Positions 7,750 through 16,609 of a DNA stretch of 59,350 nucleotides are shown here, piece by piece. This DNA comes from Pseudobdellovibrionaceae bacterium (GTDB lineage: Bacteria > Bdellovibrionota > UBA1018 > UBA6935). The DNA is taken from positions 1 to 59,350 of the forward strand of contig PBMP01000033.1 of the NCBI GenBank assembly GCA_002722705.1, in the 5' to 3' direction. Both the position numbers and the translations under genes were made by a program. The notes under the pieces were generated by a model, which saw only the letters and a list, made by a program, of their open reading frames with translations, searched no databases and had not been told where the DNA came from. Position 1 is the stretch's first letter. The number at the start of each line of letters is the position of its first letter.

Positions 7750-10077
7750 ATGAAAAAAGCAATTCAACTCGGCTTGGCGATCGTTTCGCTTAGTATGGCA
7801 AATTCGACTAAAGCCGCCGAAACATTTACGTCACTAACCTTAGATAACGCAGATCAAAACTATTCGCGAACAACAACTCTTCAAGGAGATTGTAATTCCG
7901 ACATTAGAATAGAAATGACCATTGCAGGAAACGCTGAGGAAGCTCTTTGCGAAAACGCTCGCTTTGACTTTCCTTATGTCTTTGAAAACTTGGGAGCAGT
8001 TGAAATTTCGATTTCTCAAGTGCTTTCTCCGCAACTCACTCTCACTTACAGAAATACCATTCAGGTGATTGAAGATGTAGACAATACCCCTCCTGCCTTA
8101 GAGCTGATTTCACCTGCAAACGGATCTGATGTTACACGAACGACAACCTTAGTCGGAGTGTGTGAAACAGGACTGAGCGTAGGCTACCTCGTTGGACAAC
8201 AAGGCGGAAGCTTCATATGTGAAAACGGTCGCTTTGAAACTGAGTTCGTTTTCAATCAACTTGGAAGCTACAATTTTTATATGAGACAAGTGGATGCTTC
8301 AGGAAATACGACAACGACTCGTAACTGGATTCGAATTTCAGAAGATCCTGTAGACCCAGTGGATCCTGTAGATCCTGTAGATCCTGTAGATCCTGTAGAT
8401 CCTGTAGATCCTGTAGATCCTGTAGATCCTGTAGATCCTGTAGACCCGGTAGATCCTGTAGACCCACCCGTGGTTTCAGTAGATCCTGTAGATCCCGTTT
8501 CTCAACCTGCAAACCTAAGCAGTAAAGGAAGCTTACAGCTCAACGGCGTAAGAATTTCTCAAACAGAATGTGTTTCTCCGTGTAACGTGATGTTCTCTGC
8601 GGACCGAATCTCTGATTCAAATAACCCAAATGCATTTACTGAAACAGGGTTTAGATGGAATTACGGTGACTCAAATGCAGATGAAAAACGTGGTCGTTTC
8701 ATGCGAGGAGCCGATTTCTTCGCGAATGGAAAAGATCCACTTTTAGGTGCATCACGCGAGAGTGATACCAATACTCCGATCGCAATGCATACCTACGAAT
8801 GTCAATCAGGAACTTGTACCTTCTTCCCAGGAGTTTCGGCACGAAATGCAGCTGGAGACTGGGAAACTGAATGGGCAACGATTACTGTTCATTCTCAAAG
8901 TGAATCCTTCCCAGGAACTCAGACTGTCTGTGTTTCAAGCTCTGGACAGTGGGATGGAGATATTCCTTGTCCGGCTGATGCAGCTCATGCTCAAGCTATT
9001 CCAGGACCAAACGAATGGCAAAGTAACACTCGTTACCTTCTTCGAAGAGGTGAACAGTTTGCCGATACATGTATCGCATACAATAAAAGCCAAATTGTAG
9101 TTGGAGCTTTTGGAGATGAAAATGCAACAAAACCAGAAATACAAACTTTTGGGATTGGACATGATGGAAGATGCTCAGACGCGATTCCTTCAAATTCAGC
9201 CGTTGCAACCTACTCGGTGCCTCGCTGGATTGAAGATATTACACTTCATAACCTCAGAGTTGGAACAATTGACATCGGAATGTCGTTCGAGAATGTCACT
9301 CTTGATAATCTCGACATGGATTTTGAGGACCAAGCAGCGGCACATGGAGCAATTAACCTGAACTCTGCAGATGCATGTTCTAAAAACGCAGGACTAGATT
9401 GCGCAAATGTGCCTCTTCCACAAGGGTTCTATTTATCAGGATCCAGAGTGATTGGTTCAGCAACGAATCCTCCTGGACTCAATATCAAAATGCTAAGTAG
9501 CTCATGTGTCAGCTTCTTTGGATTGATTGATAATGAAATCAGAAATGCATTTGAGCACAATGTCAGACTTGAATGTGCATCACGTGTCCTTGGAATTCAC
9601 AATGACATTAATGGTAATCACCTAGGAAATCGTGGAGACAAAAACGCATTCACCATTCGTCCAGAAGGGTATGCAAACATCGACATGATTGGAAAAAATA
9701 AAATTGATTCCACTCTGGGTCGAGGAGCCGCCTATGACAATCGATATATTGTCGCAAAAAACATGTACTTTGGAACTCCTGACAGTATAAATAACGCTGC
9801 ACGGATTACCATTGCACCAACCAAGTCATCTGATACAGAAACAACCCGATTTGGACTTGTTTCAGGAAACTATATTGATATGGGAAGTGCTGCGGCCTCC
9901 AAAGACGTCGATCTCGGAGGATATGGACTTGCATGTTATAATGACAACGCATGGACGGAAGGAAACCTCGGTTGTAACGATGGAGGACAAGAGTCTATTC
10001 CTGAAGGATCCTACAGTGTTGCTAAGGAAAACCTCGAAGCACCAGTCATTCCTGATGCTCCAGAAGACTATCAGTAG
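7750..10077 (+). CDS. secreted multidomain protein with Val-Asp-Pro repeat linker
   Basis: A 775-residue exported protein with a signal peptide (MKKAIQLGLAIVSLSMA...KAAE). Residues 25-195 hold two related Ig-like repeats, each with a TTTL-C...ENARF/ENGRF pattern and paired cysteines. About residues 198-250 form a (VDP)n linker encoded by 9-bp repeats. A PKD-like segment follows (FRWNYGD, about 295-300). The C-terminal half has many short Asn/Asp/Gly-rich beta strands (DITLHNLRVG, NVTLDNLDMD, SCVSFFGLIDNEIRNAF), suggesting a right-handed beta-helix. Cysteines are frequent, which fits an oxidising location. A role in surface adhesion or polysaccharide binding is inference. It has its own promoter region and a strong terminator downstream. 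Confidence 0.85.
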   Translation: MKKAIQLGLAIVSLSMANSTKAAETFTSLTLDNADQNYSRTTTLQGDCNSDIRIEMTIAGNAEEALCENARFDFPYVFENLGAVEISISQVLSPQLTLTYRNTIQVIEDVDNTPPALELISPANGSDVTRTTTLVGVCETGLSVGYLVGQQGGSFICENGRFETEFVFNQLGSYNFYMRQVDASGNTTTTRNWIRISEDPVDPVDPVDPVDPVDPVDPVDPVDPVDPVDPVDPVDPVDPPVVSVDPVDPVSQPANLSSKGSLQLNGVRISQTECVSPCNVMFSADRISDSNNPNAFTETGFRWNYGDSNADEKRGRFMRGADFFANGKDPLLGASRESDTNTPIAMHTYECQSGTCTFFPGVSARNAAGDWETEWATITVHSQSESFPGTQTVCVSSSGQWDGDIPCPADAAHAQAIPGPNEWQSNTRYLLRRGEQFADTCIAYNKSQIVVGAFGDENATKPEIQTFGIGHDGRCSDAIPSNSAVATYSVPRWIEDITLHNLRVGTIDIGMSFENVTLDNLDMDFEDQAAAHGAINLNSADACSKNAGLDCANVPLPQGFYLSGSRVIGSATNPPGLNIKMLSSSCVSFFGLIDNEIRNAFEHNVRLECASRVLGIHNDINGNHLGNRGDKNAFTIRPEGYANIDMIGKNKIDSTLGRGAAYDNRYIVAKNMYFGTPDSINNAARITIAPTKSSDTETTRFGLVSGNYIDMGSAAASKDVDLGGYGLACYNDNAWTEGNLGCNDGGQESIPEGSYSVAKENLEAPVIPDAPEDYQ
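8344..8496 (+). repeat. 9-bp tandem repeat encoding (Val-Asp-Pro)n
   Basis: The unit GTAGATCCT recurs in tandem, with perfect copies in the middle and variants (GTAGACCCA, GTGGATCCT, GTAGACCCG) at the edges. A short interruption (PPVVSV) precedes the last two copies. Because the unit is three codons, copy-number change alters linker length without shifting frame. The opposite-strand open frame across it is a by-product of the repeat. Confidence 0.9.
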
Positions 10078-10100
10078 TCTTAAATAAAAAAAAATAAATG

Positions 10101-10137
10101 AAACAGGGTAACCGTCAAAACGTTACCCTGTTTTTTT
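10101..10137. terminator. bidirectional intrinsic terminator
   Basis: A perfect 12-bp stem (10101-10112 with 10122-10133; AAACAGGGTAAC / GTTACCCTGTTT) around a nine-base loop is followed by a run of T on the plus strand. On the minus strand it is followed by T-rich sequence (complement of 10082-10097). It lies between convergent genes ending at 10077 and 10136 and overlaps the 3' end of the minus-strand oxidoreductase. Confidence 0.92.
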
Positions 10138-12109
10138 ATCCATGAGGTCCCGGAAATAACTTCCACTCAAACCAAGGAAACCTCCAGTCAATCCAGTTTT
10201 CTGTATCGATTTCGGATTCTTCTAACAACCTCCGAAAAGCTCCCATACAAATTAAACCGTGACATTTTCCCTCTCCTACATGGACCGCGGTCTGTACAGC
10301 TTCCGGTGATTGAAGATTTCCATTCTCTATTCTTTTTATAATTTCTTCTCGAGTGATTCCCAAACAAGGACAAAGATAAGCTGTATTATTTTGTGAATTT
10401 TCTTTTGAAAGTTTTTTTTCTCTAATTTTTAAAACCATTCCTCTACGAGTTGTAGTCTGACACGCTTTTTTCTTTACTCCATCTACGTTTACTTCACACA
10501 AACCACAACTTCCGTCAGAACACATAAAAACATCTTCTGTCCTTGCATACCCAATTTCAAATAACGCCTTAGAAATGGAGAGACCTTCCCTCACCAGTCT
10601 AGATTCTCCTTCAAAAGTAATTTCCACTTTTTGAGAAGCTGTTTTTTCAAAATGCTCAATCATGAGTTTTTCATCATCAATTTCATCATCTGGAGTTGAG
10701 GGTTTCATTCCTCGTGCCTCCCAAAGAAGATGTTCAGGCACTTCAATATGAACGACTGGATACTTAAATCCTTCATTCTCAATATGAGTCACTCGACCGG
10801 TTGCTAAATTTTGCCCCCTTCGATTCCCTAATTGCACTCGATCATTTATCTTAATTTTTTCTTTTCCTCTGAAACTAAACCCTAACGTTCCATTCGGTTG
10901 GTCCATTTTCATTAAAGAAATAGAATTTGAGGGACAAACATCCAAACACTTCGCACACGAAACACACTGATTTTCTTTTAAAAAAGAGAGCGGTTTATTC
11001 TTTCTTCCAGGAATTCGCTGAATAAGAATAGCATCCTCAGGACAAACATCTTCACAAATTCGGCATGAAATTTTTTCTATACACTCAATCACAGGGAGCA
11101 AACGACTATTTCCCTTTTTTTGAGGGACTCCCTCAAATTCTTTAATCGAAGACAAGTCCTGCGTCTTCACCCATTTTTTATCGTAATGAATCAAAAAAGG
11201 TTCTTCTTGGTAAAGACTGTGAAGACGCAAACGCGACCTCGCTTTCTTTTGCTGCTTCTCGAGCTCTTGTCTTGAGTTTCCTAAATCAACAACTAAAGAT
11301 TTAATAATTTTAGTCGCTAACCAACGACCTCGCTCTTCTTCACTATTCCAACCTTCCACATCTTCATTTTTTTGGTTAGGTGCCGTATGCAAAAATTCAA
11401 AAAGCAAGGCTCCCGGAGGATATTCTCGTATCCCTTTTTCATAAATAAAGGGTCCTGCTGAAACCACACGAGCAGTTTCAATAATTCGATTTCCTATGGA
11501 ATCCTGAATATGTAACTCCCACAACAACGAAGTTTTTTGAGCTAAACGAATTGGATTTGCATAAATAATTTTACCTCCAAGCATTTCAAACCGTCTTTTC
11601 TCAACTTCCCATGCACAAACCTGTCTTTCATTTTTTAACGAATAAGTTTGTATTGCAAAAACCTCTGGAGTTCCTTTTTCTAAAAGTTCACTTCCAAAAC
11701 GAAGAGCTTTATTTCCTGTTCCCAAAATTACAGTGGATGGTGCCCAAACCACAGGACTCTCATTCAAAAGACGTCTTGCTGTGTCTAAAGGAATCAACCC
11801 TGGACTTCTCCATCCCAAAAAAGGATTAGGTAACTCTAAGTCTTGAGTAACTTTTACCACTGCACGTCCTGAAATTCTATGAAGCCGGTTCTGAGTATCT
11901 TTGGCAATTACAACACCACCGTGCCCAGGTAAAGGAATCACTCCAAAAGGCTGTAAACTCTGTCCTCCAAATAACCCAACTTTCAAACCCACATCAGCAG
12001 ACAAAGAAGACAATGTTCTCACTCCAACAGAAGGCCAACCTTGTAGTCTCGGCCCAGCAACTACCACTAAATCAAATTCAGACTCCCAAATAGAAAGACT
12101 CATCCACAC
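10136..12109 (-). CDS. FAD-dependent oxidoreductase with four iron-sulfur motifs
   Basis: A 657-residue redox protein whose domain order recalls HcnB or opine/sarcosine-oxidase alpha subunits. The N-terminal part (about 1-240) is FAD/pyridine-disulfide-like (DLVVVAGPRL, TVILGTGNKAL). Two 4Fe-4S sites follow: Cys343/349/352/356, with unusual spacing, and the canonical Cys382/385/388/392. A 2Fe-2S ferredoxin domain has Cys530/535/538/550. A C-terminal BFD-like domain has CPC at 580-582 and CHGLIC at 616-621. It likely moves electrons between an amine, opine or imino substrate and a carrier; the substrate is unknown. It overlaps the upstream FAD gene by 10 bases, so it is probably its partner subunit, in an operon with a RelA/SpoT-like gene. 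Confidence 0.85.
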   Translation of the reverse strand: MWMSLSIWESEFDLVVVAGPRLQGWPSVGVRTLSSLSADVGLKVGLFGGQSLQPFGVIPLPGHGGVVIAKDTQNRLHRISGRAVVKVTQDLELPNPFLGWRSPGLIPLDTARRLLNESPVVWAPSTVILGTGNKALRFGSELLEKGTPEVFAIQTYSLKNERQVCAWEVEKRRFEMLGGKIIYANPIRLAQKTSLLWELHIQDSIGNRIIETARVVSAGPFIYEKGIREYPPGALLFEFLHTAPNQKNEDVEGWNSEEERGRWLATKIIKSLVVDLGNSRQELEKQQKKARSRLRLHSLYQEEPFLIHYDKKWVKTQDLSSIKEFEGVPQKKGNSRLLPVIECIEKISCRICEDVCPEDAILIQRIPGRKNKPLSFLKENQCVSCAKCLDVCPSNSISLMKMDQPNGTLGFSFRGKEKIKINDRVQLGNRRGQNLATGRVTHIENEGFKYPVVHIEVPEHLLWEARGMKPSTPDDEIDDEKLMIEHFEKTASQKVEITFEGESRLVREGLSISKALFEIGYARTEDVFMCSDGSCGLCEVNVDGVKKKACQTTTRRGMVLKIREKKLSKENSQNNTAYLCPCLGITREEIIKRIENGNLQSPEAVQTAVHVGEGKCHGLICMGAFRRLLEESEIDTENWIDWRFPWFEWKLFPGPHG

Positions 12110-13389
12110 CTCTGTGCTACACGACTCGCATTACGAACAACCTCTAACAATGGACCATCACATCCTGACACAATTGAAATGATTGAGTCTTTCAAAGGTG
12201 AAATTGCTGGCCATTTCATATGTTGATCGACCCGACTTTTTTGACCGCCCCATTCAAAGGTTGCCCTTGCCTTTACTGAATGAACTGAAAAATATTCCCA
12301 GTTCAAAAAATCATGACAAAGAGACGAAATCGATTCGAAAGACTGCTTCGAAATCCACGACTGCGCTGTCTGTTTCAAAAATTGAGGATCCATCATTTGT
12401 TTCCATGAAAGCTTTTCACCTGAACGTAAAACAGAAAGTCGATATAGCGGATCTTCCTCAAAATCGGGTGATCCTTCTATATGAGCCCAAATGAGGTTAT
12501 CTTCAAAAACCCCTACGACACTCGGATCTAAAACCTCCCGAGAAACTAACTCCCATGATTCCCATAACCGAATCGCTGTAGGAAGTGCATCTTTATTTAA
12601 CAATAATGACTCAAAACCTTTTTGCCTCGAAATCCAAGTACTCATTCTAGGCGTCCAAAAAACAAGAATTTTTTGTTTTACGTTGAAAGACTGAGATTCA
12701 TGAATGTCTCTAAACTTTAACGTTTTTTCACGTACTTCAATTGAATTCACTGAAGTATAAATTCGCTCCTCTAATCGCTCTCGTACAAACTCTAAAACTC
12801 CCTGACGAACTCGGTCAACATCCACATCACAAACCTGAGGAAATAAAATACCTTTCTCTAGTTCTGTAGGATGCCCAGAATAACCAGGAAATCGTGCAAC
12901 TGCGGAAATTCCATCTAAATGAACAGGGTGATATCCGGAATCTAATGAATGGATAAACATTTCTTCAACATTATCCCAAGCCTGCTTCAATCGAGGCTCA
13001 ATCCTCGATCGAGGAGATTGAATCCACAATCGAGCCCGTCCACGGACATGCGGTGCCTCTGAATCATGAAAACCCAATTGCTCTTGGTCTTTTCGTCCCA
13101 AAAAAATACCCCCTGCTTTTTTTGGGGACCATGATTCAATCGCACCTGGAAATTCTGGTCGTAAAATCTCTAAAGCGGAATCTAAAAGAGATCTCTTCAA
13201 ACGACTCATCACCATTGTATCTTCATTCGCAGGAAGAAAAGGGTCTAAAGGTAATTCAGAGTCTTCTAGAAAAAAATCGGGATCTGGATTTAACACCGAA
13301 ACTGTTTTTCCCTGAGTTACCAAACGATTTGCAGCAATCAAAGGAGCAAGTCCAGTTCCAATAAGAACAATTTCGCTATCCTGCTCCAT
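12100..13389 (-). CDS. FAD-dependent oxidoreductase subunit (DAO or GlpB-like)
   Basis: A 429-residue soluble protein with an N-terminal dinucleotide-binding fold (EIVLIGTGLAPLIAANRLV, residues 5-23), whose GTGLAP loop is a variant of GxGxxG. The C-terminal end (VSGCDGPLLEVVRNAS, about residues 407-422) looks like the FAD-closing strand-helix of this superfamily. The overall pattern suggests a D-amino-acid-oxidase or GlpB-like fold, but I cannot fix the substrate. It overlaps both neighbours: 14 bases with the RelA/SpoT-like gene upstream and 10 with the Fe-S oxidoreductase downstream. Coupled translation and a shared complex are therefore likely. The pair resembles HcnB/HcnC-type enzymes in which one FAD subunit oxidises the substrate and the Fe-S partner passes electrons on. 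Confidence 0.75.
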   Translation of the reverse strand: MEQDSEIVLIGTGLAPLIAANRLVTQGKTVSVLNPDPDFFLEDSELPLDPFLPANEDTMVMSRLKRSLLDSALEILRPEFPGAIESWSPKKAGGIFLGRKDQEQLGFHDSEAPHVRGRARLWIQSPRSRIEPRLKQAWDNVEEMFIHSLDSGYHPVHLDGISAVARFPGYSGHPTELEKGILFPQVCDVDVDRVRQGVLEFVRERLEERIYTSVNSIEVREKTLKFRDIHESQSFNVKQKILVFWTPRMSTWISRQKGFESLLLNKDALPTAIRLWESWELVSREVLDPSVVGVFEDNLIWAHIEGSPDFEEDPLYRLSVLRSGEKLSWKQMMDPQFLKQTAQSWISKQSFESISSLCHDFLNWEYFSVHSVKARATFEWGGQKSRVDQHMKWPAISPLKDSIISIVSGCDGPLLEVVRNASRVAQRCG

Positions 13390-14626
13390 TCATTAAACTT
13401 CCCATCACACGTCTCATTGCAGTTTTAATTTGCGCCTTTTTGTATTCAGCGTGAGCACTTCTTCCCTTTTCATTCTCTTCAGCACTTTTTTGATCCACAA
13501 TTTGAATTTCGTAAGGATAAAAGAAACGAATCTCTCTCTGAACGTATTTCAAATCCATTCGATCAACAGTCGTTTGAAATTCATCAGAAACCGGAGTTAC
13601 TTTAACCATTTTTTTTAAGTTTTTTAAATGTTCATAAATGGGATTATGAATCTTTATGAGTTGTCGTGCTGTGAACTGAATGGATCGATAATACTGACTT
13701 GAATGTGGATTATCCGTATGAGTTAAATCAAGCTCAATTGATTCTTCTAATTGATTTTCAATTTCTTTTAAGCTCATTTCTTCATTTTTATTTTCTAGAA
13801 CTTCATTTAAATAATCTCTAAAACGAGGCACATCTAACAAAGTATTTCTAGAACGGCTCGGTTTAATATTCACAGGCATCAAAACCATCTCGTCTTTTAA
13901 ATACTTTACTAATCGTAAAGCATCTCTTTTAGAATAAGTAGTAAATCTCATTCCGACTCGATCAAATACTTCCTCTGCTGTACTCTCTGGCTTATGAAGT
14001 AATTTAACAAGCAGTGATTCGCGAGATTTTTTAGATTTTGTTTCAAAAGCAAAAAGAGGAATTCTCAATGGATCATTCTCAGAAGTTCCAAGATAAAGCT
14101 GTTCAGAAGAATCTCTATGAACAATTTTATAAAATTTATCTAAAATCTGAGTTTGAATTTCAGAAAAATAAACTGAACGAACATCTTTATCAAGATGGGC
14201 AATCGTATGTACAACTTTCAAAACCGAACATGCCCAATTCCTTAAGTTTTCTCCCTGAGAGTCATTCATTTGCCCCGGATAACTACGATTGGCCATTAAT
14301 AAAAGATCTCGAGTATCGGTAATTTCTAAAATTTTTCTTGGAATATCAATTTTTAATCCATCTGGATTTGAAGGATGAAGGAAATTTTCACGAATAAAAT
14401 TTAAAGCCTCATGAAAATTCCCAAATGCCTCTGCACTTTGAATGGGATCATTCCATTCAAAGCCATAGCTTCTCATAAAACGATCCGCATCCTCTAAATT
14501 CTGCATCGGAAATCCAGACAAGCCCGCATTAGAATCGAGAAGTGACTTCCCACCAATAATTACGTCGACCATCTCCCAATGAAAATCGTACTTCCGATGT
14601 AAATGATCTAATTCAGTTTTTTCCAC
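13376..14626 (-). CDS. RelA/SpoT-like nucleotidyltransferase-domain protein
   Basis: About 416 residues. GTG 14626 is preferred over TTG 14638 because GGGAG lies five bases before it. Residues 195-375 match the RelA/SpoT synthetase pattern in order: a basic ATP-binding segment with K-x-KK-x-x-x-S (TKSKKSRESLLVK, about 196-208); the metal-binding aspartate in DRVGMRF (Asp near 222), equivalent to DxxGxR; YRSI (313-316), equivalent to the YRSIH motif; and EIQI (Glu near 373), equivalent to EVQIRT, then a SAHAEYK helix like the usual AxHxxYK. No HD hydrolase or TGS domain was seen. The first 190 residues are unrecognised. Activity as an alarmone synthetase is inference; other transferase products are possible. 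It is the first gene of an overlapping trio with two oxidoreductases. Confidence 0.65.
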   Translation of the reverse strand: MEKTELDHLHRKYDFHWEMVDVIIGGKSLLDSNAGLSGFPMQNLEDADRFMRSYGFEWNDPIQSAEAFGNFHEALNFIRENFLHPSNPDGLKIDIPRKILEITDTRDLLLMANRSYPGQMNDSQGENLRNWACSVLKVVHTIAHLDKDVRSVYFSEIQTQILDKFYKIVHRDSSEQLYLGTSENDPLRIPLFAFETKSKKSRESLLVKLLHKPESTAEEVFDRVGMRFTTYSKRDALRLVKYLKDEMVLMPVNIKPSRSRNTLLDVPRFRDYLNEVLENKNEEMSLKEIENQLEESIELDLTHTDNPHSSQYYRSIQFTARQLIKIHNPIYEHLKNLKKMVKVTPVSDEFQTTVDRMDLKYVQREIRFFYPYEIQIVDQKSAEENEKGRSAHAEYKKAQIKTAMRRVMGSLMNGAG

Positions 14627-14711
14627 AGTCACTCCCAAAAGCTACGATAACGGGAGAACCCCAAACGTTTCAAGAAAAATGAATTCAACTGACTTATTTA
14701 GTTTAAATGCT

Positions 14712-15539
14712 TTACAAAAAACGCAAAGCACACTGAGATACTTTATCAAAATCTTCTATTGCAGGAAATTCAAGAGGAAGTCCCTCAAATCCTCTTTCTG
14801 CCATTAATTGCTTCCAATAATTAAACCATTTACGTCTCTGAAGTCTAATTAGAGTATGATGAAAAGGAGGTCTAAGAATTTTTAACTGCTCTAGATTCGG
14901 CATCACATATGCGTGTTTACAAGCTTGAACCATTGAACACAAAACAACTGCTTGAGCGAGCATCAATGACTCTTCATTTTGCAATGAAACCGCCAATCCA
15001 AAACTTCCAAAAAGAGCAGCCACTGTATAAAGTCTAGAATAAATAACGCCTTTACTCTGAGAATACTTTCTTGAATAAGCTTCTATTTGTAAAAATATAA
15101 AAAATACAAAACGCCCCATTTTGCGTTCAATAACCTCAATAGAGTCATCAACATTCACTCTTTCAATGAACTCAAGATTATAATCTTTATAAGGAGAAAA
15201 ATAACTCAAAAAAATTCCACGTAAAGGAATCGGAGGTTCAATATCCAGGCCTCTTTTTTTCTCAGAAACATAATCTTTTAAACGTTTAATATAATCAACT
15301 TCTTCTCTCAAGAGACCAGCAAACTCAAGGGGCAATAAACGCGAAAGATTTAAATGTTGAAACATTTTTTGAATGTCTTGATCAAGTGCTTCAAATTCGG
15401 ATCCAGTAAACAAATGATTCTCCACCGCTTGAGGAGAAATAGCCATGCTACTATTGACAGAGATAAAAAAACAAAAGATTGTAAAAAAAGAACTTAAACT
15501 ACCAAACATCGACCCTATCAGTACCTTATTTTTGGGCAA
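14712..15539 (-). CDS. putative exported or membrane-associated protein, unknown
   Basis: I do not recognise this 275-residue protein. The N terminus has a long hydrophobic segment (SLSSFFTIFCFFISVNSSMA) after a basic start, consistent with a signal peptide or membrane anchor. A second hydrophobic stretch around residues 170-205 (VAALFGSFGLAVSL...AQAVVLCSMV) could be one or two membrane segments. The remainder is charged and helical. TTG 15539 is the longest start; ATG 15509, after AGGG, would start directly at the hydrophobic segment. It lies 86 bases upstream of the RelA/SpoT-like gene on the same strand, so it could be part of that transcript. Confidence 0.6.
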   Translation of the reverse strand: MPKNKVLIGSMFGSLSSFFTIFCFFISVNSSMAISPQAVENHLFTGSEFEALDQDIQKMFQHLNLSRLLPLEFAGLLREEVDYIKRLKDYVSEKKRGLDIEPPIPLRGIFLSYFSPYKDYNLEFIERVNVDDSIEVIERKMGRFVFFIFLQIEAYSRKYSQSKGVIYSRLYTVAALFGSFGLAVSLQNEESLMLAQAVVLCSMVQACKHAYVMPNLEQLKILRPPFHHTLIRLQRRKWFNYWKQLMAERGFEGLPLEFPAIEDFDKVSQCALRFL

Positions 15540-15858
15540 AAATCACTGACCTAAAAAGCCTTAATAATCAGATACTTTATACTCTAAACAGAAATGAAAG
15601 AGATCTTCAATCGAGCGCTTTTTTCTCAATCAGGATATACATCAATGGCCCTAGAGAGCTCAAAAATACTAATTCCACAAACCCAAACAGGCCATAGAGC
15701 ACAACCATTCCTTTTTGCTCCTCGATAGAGCAAAAACCAAAGAATCGTGATCAAAATTCCTAGAAATGCCAACCGAGCATTGTTCATTAAAAATGAAATT
15801 CATTTTTCAAGATTCAAAAAAACAAAAATCGGACGAAGAATGATACGATGACCACACG
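15540..15858. other. 319-base intergenic stretch, mostly without recognised features
   Basis: Divergent region between the minus-strand exported protein and pgpA. It must hold promoters for both, but I see no convincing -35/-10 pair. The only structured signal is a small minus-strand open frame (15626-15787), listed separately. No inverted repeat with a T tract and no RNA-like element was recognised. Confidence 0.6.
15626..15787 (-). CDS. possible small membrane protein (53 residues)
   Basis: Minus-strand ATG at 15787, stop at 15628-15626. The product begins MNNARLAFLGILITILWFLL, a plausible transmembrane helix, followed by a basic YRGAKRNG turn and a second weakly hydrophobic stretch. There is no Shine-Dalgarno. 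An overlapping frame also encodes a short hydrophobic peptide (MVVLYGLFGFVELVF...), so the signal may be compositional or a frameshifted remnant. Confidence 0.25.
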   Translation of the reverse strand: MNNARLAFLGILITILWFLLYRGAKRNGCALWPVWVCGISIFELSRAIDVYPD

Positions 15859-16392
15859 ATGACTCCTAGACGAATGATTCATTGGAATCGCCTCGATTCC
15901 CCAAAACATTGGGTGACCTTTCTGGTTGCAACTTTTTTAGGTTCAGGTGCAAGTAAAATTGCACCTGGAACGATGGGGTCTCTTGCTGCTCTTCCATTTA
16001 TCTTTTGGATGGAACCCCTTTCGTTTTTTATAAAAGGAATCATAGGAGTTGCTCTATTTTTTTTTGGAACCATCGCAACCAAACAGTTTGATGAACTCAT
16101 GGAAACCCGAGACTCGTCTCACATTGTGATTGATGAAGTTTTAGGCATGGGGATCACTTTGTGGATATCCGGTGGATATGTGGAAAACTATTTTTTTGGA
16201 TTTATTTTTTTTAGGACACTCGATATTTTAAAGCCCTTCCCTATTTCAATTTTTGATAAATTTTCTCACGAAAATCCATCTCCTTGGTTAAGAGCACTGG
16301 GTGTTATGATTGACGATGTAATTGCTGGTTTTTTAGCTTTAGGTCTATTAATGATTTTACAGTATTATTCGTTATTACCGTCTCCTGCTTAA
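15859..16392 (+). CDS. pgpA: phosphatidylglycerophosphatase A (PgpA)
   Basis: An inner-membrane phosphatase that dephosphorylates phosphatidylglycerophosphate to phosphatidylglycerol. The 177-residue product has the PgpA signatures: FLGSGASKIAPGTMGSLAAL near residues 31-50 and the acidic motif IVIDEVLGM (about 92-100), where Asp/Glu bind the metal. Hydrophobic segments around 45-75, 95-130 and 150-170 give the expected few-pass membrane topology. ATG 15859 is the longest start; ATG 15874 (MIHWNRL) is possible. It is on the same strand as recA, about 217 bases upstream. In many bacteria pgpA, cinA and recA are clustered, but cinA is absent here. Confidence 0.9.
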   Translation: MTPRRMIHWNRLDSPKHWVTFLVATFLGSGASKIAPGTMGSLAALPFIFWMEPLSFFIKGIIGVALFFFGTIATKQFDELMETRDSSHIVIDEVLGMGITLWISGGYVENYFFGFIFFRTLDILKPFPISIFDKFSHENPSPWLRALGVMIDDVIAGFLALGLLMILQYYSLLPSPA

Positions 16393-16609
16393 CTCTTTGC
16401 ATAATTTTTTTTTACTTCCTCTTTCTCTGATAAATCCGCTCACCTCCTAACGCAGAACATTAAGAACTCGAGATTACTTTCATTTTTTTTTCTTTTTTTT
16501 AAAGCCAAAAAATAAAAACAGATATTGAACATAAAAGCTCTTTTTAAACCTTTTTAACTCGTTTAATGGTACGTTCTTTGCTCGCAAGGGATCATAAAGG
16601 AGAATAAAA

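Noticed and set aside
8344..8496. Direct repeats as a possible CRISPR array
   Set aside because: The unit is 9 bases, contiguous and coding, with no spacers.
8252..8512. 86-codon minus-strand frame rich in Leu-Gln-Asp
   Set aside because: Produced by the 9-bp repeat read backward; the plus-strand protein is clearly the gene.
16393..16609. LexA operator upstream of recA
   Set aside because: I searched by eye for CGAAC-N4-GTTCG and TTAC-N-GTAA patterns and saw none convincing; a motif specific to this lineage cannot be excluded.
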